Position numbers and translations under genes: made by a program
Origin: Syngnathus acus
Taxonomy: Eukaryota; Chordata; Actinopteri; Syngnathiformes; Syngnathidae
NCBI RefSeq assembly: GCF_901709675.1
Contig: NC_051103.1
Span: 4,697,501 to 4,761,500 of the forward strand
Direction of reading: 5' to 3'
DNA length: 64,000 nt
The notes under the pieces: model-generated
Told to the model about the DNA's origin: nothing
Seen by the model: the letters and a program-made list of their open reading frames with translations, nothing else
Databases searched by the model: none
Shown here: positions 10,650 through 20,747 of the stretch, in pieces
Layout of the letters: each line of letters starts with the position of its first letter
Position numbering within the stretch: the stretch's first letter is position 1

Positions 10650-12480
10650 TCAAACTACTTTTAGGGTTTCTAAGAATAGGGTTTCTAACTAGGCTTTCAA
10701 AACTAGGGTTAGGGTTTCCGACCAGGGTTTCCAAGGAGTTTTGCCATTGCTAATTAGGGTTTCAAACTAGGGTTAGGGTTTCCGACTAGGGTTTTAAACC
10801 AAGGTTAGGGTTACAAACTAGGTTTTAAAGCTAGGCTTATGGTTTCCAACGAGGCTTTCAAACTACTTTTAGGGTTTCTAAGATTAGGGTTTCTAACTAG
10901 GCTTTCAAAACTAGGGTTAGGGTTTTCGACTAGGGTTTCCAAAATTAGGGTTAGGATTAGGGTTGGGGTTAGGGTTTCTAACTAGGCTTTCAAAACTAGG
11001 GTTAGGGTTAGGGTTAGGGTTAGGGTTAGGGTTAGACTTAGAGTTAGGGTTAGGGTTAGGGTTAGGGTTAGGGTTAGGGTTAGGGTTAGAGTTAGAGTTA
11101 GGGTTAGGGTTAGGGTTAGAGTTAGAGTTAGGGTTAGGGTTAGGGTTAGAGTTACTAACTAGGCTTTCAAAACTAGAGTTAGGGTTAGGGTTAGGGTTTC
11201 TAACTAGGCTTTCAAAACTAGGGTTAGGCCCTAGAGTTAGAGTTAGGGTTAGGGTTAGAGTTAGAGTTAGAGTTAGGGTTAGAGTTAGAGTTAGAGTTAG
11301 AGTTAGAGTTAGAGTTAGAGTTAGGGTTAGGGTTACTAACTAGGCTTTTAAAACTAGAGTTAGGGTTAGGGTTTCTAACTAGGCTTTCAAAACTAGGGTT
11401 AGGGTTTCCGACTAGGGTTTCCAAGGAGTTTTGCCATCGCTAATTAGGGTTTCAAACTAGGCTCAGGGTTTCCGACTAGGGTTTTAAACCAAGGTTAGGG
11501 TTTCAAACTAGGTTTTAAAGCTAGGGTTAGGGTTTCCAACGAGGGTTTCAAACTACTTTTAGGGTTTCTAAGATTGGGGTTTCTAACTAGGCTTTCAAAA
11601 CTACGGTTAGGGTTTTCGACTAGGGTTTCCAAAGTTAGGGTTAGGGTTAGGATTAGGGTTGGGGTTAGGGTTTCTAACTAGGCTTTCAAAACTAGGGTTA
11701 GGGTTAGAGTTAGAGTTAGGGTTAGGGTTAGAGTTAGAGTTAGAGTTAGAGTTAGAGTTAGAGTTAGAGTTAGAGTTAGAGTTAGGGTTAGAGTTAGAGT
11801 TAGAGTTAGAGTTAGAGTTAGAGTTAGAGTTAGGGTTAGGGTTACTAACTAGGCTTTTAAAACTAGAGTTAGGGTTTCCGACTAGGGTTTCCAAGGAGTT
11901 TTGCCATCGCTAATTAGGGTTTCAAACTAGGCTCAGGGTTTCCGACTAGGGTTTTAAACCAAGGTTAGGGTTTCAAACTAGGTTTTAAAGCTAGGGTTAG
12001 GGTTTCCAACGAGGGTTTCAAACTACTTTTAGGGTTTCTAAGATTAGGGTTTCTAACTAGGCTTTCAAAACGAGGGTTAGGGTTTCCGACCAGGGTTTCC
12101 AAGGAGTTTTGCCATTGCTATTTAGGGTTTCAAACTAGGGTTAGGGTTTCCGACTAGGGTTTTAAACAAAGGTTAGGGTTACAAACTTGGTTTTAATGCT
12201 AGGGTTAGGGTTTCCAACGAGGGTTTCAAACTACTTTTATGGTTTCTAAGATCAGGGTTTCTAACTAGGCTTTCAAAACTAGGGTTAGGGTTTCCGACCA
12301 GGGTTTCCAAGGAGTTTTGCCATCGCTAATTAAAGTTTCAAACAAGGGGTAGGGTTTCCGACTAGGGTTTTAAACCAAGCTTAGGGTTACAAACTAGGTT
12401 TTAAAGCTAAGGTTAGGGTTTCCAACGAGGGTTTCAAACTACTTTTAGGGTTTCTAAGATTAGGGTTTCTAACTAGGCTT
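10646..12480. repeat. Telomere-like satellite array with about 209-bp higher-order unit
   Basis: The block is built from GGGTTA and degenerate GGGTTTC/CTAGGG words. Pure TTAGGG runs lie at about 10999-11034 and 11043-11088. TTAGAG variants dominate 11236-11335 and 11708-11832. A landmark (CCAAGGAGTTTTGCCAT) starts at 10731, 11421, 11891, 12099 and 12308. The last spacings (208 and 209 bp) give the basic unit, and the larger spacings (690 and 470) contain expanded TTAGGG/TTAGAG blocks. Long Leu-Gly or Asn-Ser frames across it are products of the repeat and not genes. Confidence 0.92.
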
Positions 12481-12485
12481 TTTAT

Positions 12486-12569
12486 TTAGGAAATTACAAA
12501 GTGCTTCCAAACGAATGACTTGAAGCCCAAAGGGGAGCGAATTTCCTCGTCTTCTTGGACACTAGCCAT
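12486..12569 (-). pseudogene. Truncated BED-finger hAT transposase (N-terminal 27 residues)
   Basis: The 27-codon frame keeps FKSFVWKHF, the aromatic and tryptophan core at the start of a BED finger. It ends before the zinc-binding cysteines and histidines, so it cannot be functional. The identification rests on a short stretch. Confidence 0.55.
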
Positions 12570-12790
12570 AGCACCAGCCCAGGAGCCGCGTAGTTGTCGG
12601 CTCCCCTTTCACGTGCCTGCTCTGCTCACAACACAACACGCCGCGCACTGCTCCCGGAAAGAGGAAGCAAGCAACAATGAACTGGATTTCAAAATAAAGT
12701 CGTGTCTAATGTCCGAGGTCAAAAACGGGCGATATAGATCGATGTTTACGTTTAGCATCGATGCCAACAAATCGTAGAGCATTATATTGA

Positions 12791-12829
12791 TTAATCGATG
12801 TGTATCGATGAATCGTTACACCCCTAGTT
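12791..12829 (-). repeat. 39-bp hAT-end-like repeat, copy B
   Basis: It matches copy A at 10611-10649 exactly and in the same direction. Here it is the presumed outer terminus of the hAT fragment. From 12850 to 12965 the sequence is a TA-rich simple repeat (TATATA tracts). Confidence 0.8.
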
Positions 12830-12967
12830 ATCATCATTCATCATTTCACATGGTTACGCATACTTATATTTATATCTATATATATTATATATATATATTA
12901 TTATATTTATCTTGTTATAGTCATAATTATAGTTACACTAGTTATATTATTTATATGTATTTGATGG

Positions 12968-13120
12968 TTTAAGCATGTGTTTCAGACTTTACCCACAAGG
13001 GGGCGACAGTACAATGCAAAACATCATTTCAGTCATTATTTCCCCCGGTTACGCAGTCCAGTACCTTACGTGTATGTGGCATTTTGCCCCGCAGCGTGGC
13101 TCTGAAGAAAGTGAGCGCTA
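12968..13120 (-). repeat. 153-bp inverted repeat, right copy
   Basis: This is the reverse-complement partner of 10406-10558. It carries CCACAAGGGGGCGACAG followed by TACAATGCA (12993-13018). With its partner it brackets the whole satellite-plus-hAT block of about 2.7 kb. No clear target-site duplication flanks the pair. Confidence 0.9.
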
Positions 13121-15647
13121 TTTATATTTTCCCTTACATGGCACCAAGCAGAATAAACCAAAGTGGAGAATAGATGGAGAATTTAGCCTTTAAAGCCTGT
13201 CATGAATCTTTTTGGACTGTGAAACTAGAGTACAGGACCCGAAATACCTCCCCCTCTCTCCGCCCTAATGTCACCTCTTAAGTGAACGACGTCACCGCAC
13301 ATCACACCTCCAGCCCGCACCCCTTCCCCACCTCTCTTCTCTCACCACAGGGTGTGCTTTGTGATGGCAGCATTTACAGTGACATATTGCCACTGCCTCT
13401 CTTGCTGTCTCCCTCAATTTCTCAAGAAAAATATTGCATGAGGCCTTCGGGCTAGGCCCCACTAAACCTCTTTTTGTGTGTGCGTGTAGGAAGAGCAGAA
13501 GGGACGAAGACAATCACCAAACAATGCTTCTTGGCTGCTCGTCTTGGCTCTGCATTTTACGCGTCCATTAAGTAAATTGTTATGCTTAGTGTGCGCGTCA
13601 GTGCAACATCTGTGTTTAAAGGGCTTCTTCTCATAACAAGAGATTTCCTGTTTTGATCAAAGCGTGGCGCCAAGAACATCGGCTTATGTATGATATGGCT
13701 CCAACTTGAACACACAGTGGAATGAATTATCATGGAAGGATGGACAAATTGGGTTTTGATTTATCTTTTTCCAATCGTTCCAGGAAGGAAAGGGGAATAG
13801 TTAAACAAAAAAGTGAAATCTTGTGTGAAGTCAGCAATCAAGTCAGTGTGCAGCGATAGCAAGACTTTTCCAACCCTTTTCCCCAACTAGAATAGTAGCA
13901 TAGTAGGCCTAAGTGTTCATTAAATTCGGGACAGGTTTTATGACTAAGAAGTAGAAAAAAAAGAATTTTCATATTTCGTATTTAATTAATAAATGTAACA
14001 TTTCATTCATTTGTTTTATCAAACTTTTCGGTCGTTCATACTTGAGCACCACCTAGTGGCTATGTGAGCATATGCCTGCTAATGTAATATGGCCTCAAAA
14101 CAAATTCTCCTTTCCAAACTTTCCAATTTTGAGCGATTTCTACAAAAATCAAATGTGCCTGTTCTTGAATGTCAATTATTACCTCTGATATTTTCATTTC
14201 CTTGCATACCAGTGCTTGTGTCATTCCGCCATTGGCGTCCGTCTTTCACAATTGACTATTTTATTTGCAAACGGTACTATCTTTACAGGAGATTTGAACA
14301 GTCACGCATCCAAAGTCGTCTAAATACGCTGCAAAGAAGCTTAGGACTCTTCAAACGTTCTTCCCACAAGTAAACACACACAGACAGACACTTGCATGAG
14401 CACACACACTTCCTGCTGTTCCCTGGATGAATCATATATGCAGATTAGCAAAGCTATGAAGTGCACGGAATAGAATAGGAGATGTGCGTTATATAAACAG
14501 GAGAAGGAGGATTAGCGTCAAAAACTTCCTCCTTGTCTCGTCTGCTCCTCTACCTTTTTCCCCCACTCATCAAAAAAAACCTCTTTCCCCTATGATGACA
14601 CTTTGGTGGTGTGTTTTTATTTTATTTGATTTTTGTTGTATTGCGCGCAGGGCCTTGCCGCCGGAGCCCGCCTCAAAAATGTAGGTCATGTGTCGTCGCC
14701 TACTTTCAAAACGACATGCAGCGGGAGATGGAAGTGATGAAATCCTTCTGGAAGTGTCTCTCGCTCTCTTTTTTTTTATTCCAACTCGAATGAGACATTA
14801 AGAGGCTGCCTACCTGCCTCCCCAAGCTGACATTAAACCTTTCTGCCCACTCGAACAAATTCTGCAGTATTATAATGAAGAAGGTGTGTCTGACTTTTGC
14901 CGCCTCATTCTTTGGCGCCAAACTAATCAGGCTGCTTGCGGGACTTTGAAAAACTACCTTTAATTATAAGATGTTTAAATAATTGAACTCAATTTGCATA
15001 CAATTGAGTGATTTTATGTATGCGGTTTTAAAAAAATGATTTCCTTGTCTGCCAACTGATGAATTTGTGGTGATTACCCACCTTTGCAAATTTCCATATT
15101 TCACCGGTCTTTCTCATTTATCTGCAATCCATTTGTCATGCGTGGGGTAATGCATGCAATATATACATAAAAAAAAGTTGTATACAGCAGGTGGAAAATG
15201 AATTTCCATAAAATATTCCTGTTTACGCCGTGTTCGTTTCTTTGCAAACAGCCGCATTCCTTTTTTTTCAATGCTATGTAAATATTCAGCATTTTTTAAG
15301 GCTTAATTTTGATTTTCAGTATCCCAACTTAGAATATTGTGTACTTATAGTGTAATTGGTGAATGTTTTATAAGAATTTAAAATCCCTCAAAGGGAAATT
15401 TAAAAATTAAATAAATTAAAAATAAAATAATGCAAAAAATAAGAATAAAATAGAATTAAAGAGCCACAAAATGTAATTTTATTTTATTCTTTAATGACGC
15501 ATAAAGAATTTGACATTACTCCCAACTGGGGCAAAATACTTGTGCATGAGGATTATTATGGGCTGCCATATTGATGGATAAATGAGTGGATGGATGGGAG
15601 GGAAGTTGGTGCGTACTTGCTTTGGATGTCCTCCTGTGGTATCTACA
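13121..15647. other. Non-coding intergenic stretch
   Basis: I find no supportable gene. The open frames are short and lack family motifs. 14045-14061 reads AGCACCACCTAGTGGCT, which resembles a CTCF-type core. 14940-15490 is AT-rich with many A/T homopolymers. Confidence 0.6.
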
Positions 15648-15676
15648 GTGTGTGTGTGTGTGTGTGTGTTTGTGTG
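15648..15676. repeat. (TG)n microsatellite
   Basis: A TG dinucleotide run with one interruption. It lies about 80 bp before a longer CA run, so the two are complementary in sequence. Confidence 0.95.
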
Positions 15677-15752
15677 CAGAGTGCACGGCTGGCCACTAAC
15701 ACGATGTGACAAGGCAGAAATACCAGTACGGACCACACTTGCCCACCCACCG

Positions 15753-15753
<1 letters not shown>

Positions 15754-15802
<49 letters not shown>
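15754..15802. repeat. (CA)n microsatellite
   Basis: About 24 uninterrupted CA units. Translated frames across it give His-Thr or Cys-Val runs and are not genes. Confidence 0.97.
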
Positions 15803-15806
<4 letters not shown>

Positions 15807-17598
15807 GTGTTGCACGGCGCCCTCACCCTATTGGCTGTCTACTTCCGTCACTCCACATCTTCTGCTCGGAGACAGAAGACTCCATATTCCCCTCAGCCCA
15901 CCCTCCCTTCCAAACCCCCATTTCGCCGTCTCGCGTGGGGTACTAACGTGCATCCGAGAGTGACGTTGTAAGAAGTGGGACGCATTATGCAACGTCCTGT
16001 TATGCAAGATTTCTTTTTTTTTTTTTTTAATATCTTCATCCACCCGGCCTCTCGAGACATCTTCTTCTTCACTTCCCCACTTCTTCCTCTCGGCATTCAG
16101 GCTTTTGACATTTTGGAGGCTGTCCCCGGTTCATCTTTAACCTCTGCGCCTTCACTGATGGTCAGATGAGGAGATTATTAAACACCATCCTTCTCTCTCT
16201 CTCTCTTCTTTCTGTATTTTATACATTCACACCAGACAAGGAGAAGTTTTGAAGCTGGCGGCAAGTGTCTGGTCAAAGCTGAGTGATGGTGCAACACTTC
16301 GCCTCCTATTGCCGTCTCTTTTTAACAAGCTTTACTGAAAGTTTACTTTCAATATTTTGCAGCCTGTTGTAGATTTTCCTGTGCAAGAAGACATCTTGTT
16401 ATTGCACCACACAGAGGGCATGAAAAATATTCTCACCACACATTTAGACCACAAATATATCAGAAATTGTGCACATTTTAAATCCACTGTTTGTGCTTAA
16501 GTGCATTGAAGTTATTTTGTGTCATGGCTGGAGCGTGCTTCCAATTTTGACCTTTCATGCAGACAAATCTATATTAAGACGGAACACCCTGTCTATATTT
16601 TCTCCCTACCTCCTCCTTGCATCCATCTTGTGTGTTTTTCTCTCTCCTCGGGGGACGTCTTGCGAGCATTGTGGATCAGTGCGCTTGAAAAAAAGAAAAA
16701 AAAGAAAAAGGCAGCATCTTAAAAAAACAACTCCTGTGTTTTTACTTTTGCTAAAAGCCAACACGCTGGCGGCGCCACTTGTGGAATCTGGCGTCACCAG
16801 TCAGAGCATTTTGTTGACGCAGGGGGTTTATGTAAAGTGCTCGATTTAAACGCGCTATGACCTTGTCTGGCCACTTCCATGTCTAATAGTGTGCATTTCA
16901 CAGCACTGCCACCCGCCGGAGGCATCCATCTTGGATCTTCTCCAGTCCAGTGGACGCGTGGGTGGATGGCATGTGAGGCTGCCTCTACTGTATTTTGGCC
17001 TTGTTCCAGTCCAGTGGGCATGGAGCAAGCCTGAGAGGCGCATGGGATTTCCCTTTTGACACCAAGCCCTTCTTCCCTCCATTAACCAATTAGATGGCAG
17101 AAAAGCCAAGCAGAATATTTCAAGGAATTCAAAAATATAATCCAGTTGCCATTTTGGAACAGTGCACATTATCCACCAACAGGGGTTGTCCTTGCACAGC
17201 TTGACTGCAAACTCCAAATAATAAGAGACATCAGCTTGAGAGTCCTCTACTTTTTTTTAGAATTTTTTTTCGCATCGTCTTTGTTCACCTATTCTCCCCT
17301 CCCCCGATGCTCGCTCAAGTGTTCTCGTCCTTGCCCCCCCCGTGTGAGCGACCCGCATCAATTCACCGAGCTTCTGCCCTTTTAAAGGAGCTGTTTGAAA
17401 AAAATACGATTTGACATGTGGGACGAGCAAGATGAAGCGAGAGGAGGAGGCGGACGACGGGGTTAAGGTATTTGCAAAGGACACTTCAGCATCACCGGCG
17501 TGACATTGACAGACTTCATCTTGACAAAGTGGTGCATACTTGAAAGAGGACATGCGTGACACAGACGAGGAACCGCATTGACGTTGAAGGGACAGCCC
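15803..17598. other. Non-coding intergenic stretch
   Basis: No gene is supportable. TCCAGTCCAGTGG occurs twice (about 16939 and 17004), a short direct repeat. The rest is mixed pyrimidine-rich sequence with T runs (16012-16028, 17650-17660 just beyond). Confidence 0.5.
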
Positions 17599-17617
17599 GT
17601 GACCTTTGTAAGGTCAC
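17599..17617. promoter_or_regulatory. Everted nuclear-receptor half-sites (palindrome)
   Basis: GTGACCTTTGTAAGGTCAC has 8-nt perfect arms around TGT and holds TGACCT and AGGTCA separated by five bases. AGGTCA is the core half-site of retinoid, thyroid and orphan nuclear receptors. Spacing 5 in everted order is not the standard retinoic acid element (direct repeat 5), so function is uncertain. Confidence 0.35.
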
Positions 17618-18866
17618 AAAGTGCTGCCTTGACATACGAGTGATTTTTTTTTTTTTTACATAATGTACTCTCTCGTTTTCTTTGAGTACTACCAGGATGA
17701 GTGTGTGCCACATGCATGTCAGGGTCGAGCGAGAGGCGGGTGTCTCGAAAAGGGAGCGTCATCACTCACTGGGTTTGAAGCATCTCAAACACGTTCGAGT
17801 GATTTCAACTACACAAAGTGGAAAATGTACAAAAAATGGACATGACCTACTATGTTTTACAAGGGGGCCTCGGAGGAAAAGCAAGCGGCAGGAAACCGAG
17901 CGTGGGGTGTGTGTGTGTGACTTTCATGGACATGTTTCAAACCAACGTGCATTTAATTAGGGACAGCTTGTTCACTTGTGGGTCTCCGTTTTTGGAGCGT
18001 GCTTTTTTGACCAAGCACTTAATTACACATTAGGTATATATTTAAGAGTAGGCAATAAATTTCAGCAAATTATCTGAAGCTCATTAATATAAATGGATCG
18101 AATCGGCTGTTATTGACGATGCACACTTCTGCTCTGTATTAAATGCATGCAGTTTAATTAGAGAATGTACAATTAGTAGGAGGTTGACTGGTCAGAGTCG
18201 GAGTCATTTCAAATGTTTTTCATACACTTAATTATGACTTAGATATAAAAACATTGTCGCCATAGAAACGGCACGCTGTCGTAAACCAAGGACCCCCCCT
18301 GGATAAAGTGACCGCAATGAGGAGAGAGTCACGGTCTGAGCAAGTAAATAGTTAAGGTTACTCTCCCGGAAATGACTGTAAGCCTCTGAAAAATCCTAAA
18401 ATGAGCGAGTGAGCGTGAGCTGGGTGGGGTCACGCCGCAGTATTTCAGGAGATGGAACCGGGCCATAAAAGGTTCGACTCCAAAAAGCCGGCGAGACGCC
18501 GTTTCAACTTGCCGCCCCGTAGCCTCGCTCGACTTGGATCAAAACAACTTGGACTTTTTCCACCTGGCTGATGTTAGATTTTTCAATGCTCGGATGGCCT
18601 TAATCTCTCCTCATCTCCCTTTTACGCCCCCCCCTCCCTCCCCTGCTTAGAATCTCGCCTTCTCCCTTGTTTCCTCTCTCTCTCTTTTCAGCCCCAAATG
18701 AGTTGACCTTCAGTGTCACTTGGCCGTAATTCTGCTCTCGCTCGCTCTGTGACGGTAATCTATGGCTGTGGACTTGTATCCTGTTGCCCTCCAACATGTA
18801 CACGTGCACAAACACACACACAGGAGAGATTACACAGCAGAGTCAGCGCATGAAAGATGACCACAA

Positions 18867-18891
18867 ACACACACACACACACACACACACA
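18867..18891. repeat. (CA)n microsatellite
   Basis: An uninterrupted AC/CA dinucleotide run of about 12 units. Confidence 0.95.
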
Positions 18892-19997
18892 GGCGGATTT
18901 TAGGCCATTAAAGTAGAGGCCAGTCCAGTTTCAGATCGCTGCCTTCCCCCCCCTTTCTTTGTTCCCCAAATCAGGAACAGCTGTTCTCCTCCAAAGTTGT
19001 AAGTCACTCACTCGGTGGAAATTTAAAAAGCCATTAAGCGAGCCCCCAAGCCTCCCCCCCCCCCTCCCAAGTGCGTGGGTGCTTGCTTATCTGCGGCTGC
19101 AAACACTGGCGCGTACATGAAAATTACAACACGGAACCACTGCGTGTGAGAGTTACGGGAAAGATTATAATCATATCTCCCATACCCGGAATTCACGTCG
19201 TTGAGGCGGGAGAGTAAAAGCGGGAGTAGGCCTGCAATAGCTGCAATAAAGCGCTTTACATATAACAATGTAAGTCCAGTCATGTGACTTGAGTCACCCA
19301 CCTCTTCTTAGAGATTTTGGAAAAGCTCGCTCGCTCGCCCACTTTGACTTCGGCGGCCAGAAAAAACAAGAAGAAGGCCAGACGCACATCAAGCACATTA
19401 TAAACAGTTTTGCATTTGCATGCCAAATAGTGAAAAGTTGGGCTATATTTTTTTTTCCGAGCCGTCTCCTCCTTCACTATCTCCTGTGGAGATCTCTCAT
19501 TTCCTGCAAGCCCCGTTGTTGATTTCATAGTGGAGCTCGGGGCTTAAGAGTGGGAGTCTGTGTGGGGGGAGGGGTTGTAAAATGCGGGGGTATTTGGGTT
19601 CAAGCCAACGTCAACCTCCACCTCGCTCAACTAGTCTGCGTTGTGTGTCTGCTTTTTTTTTTTTTTTTTCCGTGTGAATGCAAGCGTGTTTTCTTTCTCT
19701 GTCTACAATCGCGTTCGCTCCTATAAATGAGGGGCACAGTATCGTATTAAAAAAAACAATGGGGTCTTTTTTTTTTTCTCGGAGGGGGGGCTTGCTTGTA
19801 AGTAGCAGTCATTATGACCTTATGAAGTACTAAAAATTTCAGAGCGCAGATGACTCATGCGTACATGATGTCTTCGTTCTGGTGGCCGTCCAATGTGCTC
19901 ACCCAAAGAAAAAAAAAACCAGAAGTGTCATACCCAGATCCCAATAATTGTGGCACATGAGCAATTTCTGCTCTTCACTTCCTTTCTCTTGTGGGTG

Positions 19998-20019
19998 ACA
20001 CACACACACACACACACAC
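19998..20019. repeat. (CA)n microsatellite
   Basis: An uninterrupted AC dinucleotide run of 11 units. Confidence 0.95.
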
Positions 20020-20451
20020 TAACGCATGCAGAAACCGCAGAGAAGCCAACAGCTGCAGCCTTCAGCTTTCACTTCCCCTCGTATGAAAGCACACATTTTC
20101 TGTTACCATAACAAGTTCCCCAAACGTGGCCTCTAATGCCCTCTGTAGCTCCGTCGCTCCCGCCATGCCAACACATGTGCCTGTGTACACGCTTACATGC
20201 TCCAAGTCTGCTGCCGAAAAGTCTGGAGGAAGATCTAGTCGTGGCGTTTTTTTTTTTGCTAAATGTCGTATTTCGATTTGATTTGGGCAGCAAACTTCAA
20301 TCATAATAAACCCCCTTTTTTTTTTTTTTTTTTTTGGTTGCGTAAATTCTTGCTACTTTTTAATTTTTTTTCAAGAATAAAAAAGGTGGTGTCAAAATGA
20401 TGGTTTCCTGTGTGCATGTGTCGTATTGCTGAATTTGCACCACCCTTACTT

Positions 20452-20477
20452 ACACACAAACACACACACACACACAC
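20452..20477. repeat. (CA)n microsatellite, interrupted
   Basis: An AC dinucleotide run broken once by AAA. Confidence 0.9.
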
Positions 20478-20726
20478 GCAGCAAACCAGGCCAGACAGAG
20501 TGGCATCGCGTGACTGAGGCTTCACACCTCTCTTTCTCTCTTTCAGTCAGTGAAAGCATGAAAATCCCTCGTGCACAGTCATGTGAGAAGTGTGTGTGTG
20601 TGTGTGCGCTTACATTCAATGTCTGTCTAGCTGAGCTCTGACCCGGTTTGGCTTCTCTATTTGTCATTTACACACTAACTGTACTGTGCACGCACGCACA
20701 TGCAGAAATAGCTGCCGCCTTGGACT

Positions 20727-20747
20727 CCCCCCCCCCCCCCCCCCCCC
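20727..20747. repeat. 21-nt poly(C) run
   Basis: Twenty-one consecutive C on the plus strand (G on the minus strand). Runs of this kind can form G-quadruplex or i-motif structures and are error-prone in sequencing. Confidence 0.95.

Larger units (their letters stand above)
12486..12829 (-). mobile_element. 5' end of a ZBED/hAT-type DNA transposon
   Basis: On the minus strand the element starts at the 39-bp end-like sequence (12791-12829) and runs about 220 bp of leader to an ATG at 12567-12569. The frame there, MASVQEDEEIRSPLGFKSFV then WKHFVIS, resembles the beginning of a BED zinc finger in hAT transposases (family pattern ...S-V-W-K-H-F). It stops after 27 residues at 12486-12488, just before the satellite begins, so the transposase body is missing. 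The terminal repeat expected at the far end is not found in inverted orientation. Confidence 0.65.

Noticed and set aside
10963-11343. 126-codon plus-strand frame of Leu-Gly repeats, and Asn-Ser/Pro frames on the minus strand (11224-11894)
   Set aside because: They are translations of TTAGGG/TTAGAG repeats, whose six-base period keeps frames open; no real protein.
18473-18483. GGTTCGACTCC as the B box of a tRNA gene
   Set aside because: No A box or cloverleaf arms can be drawn around it.
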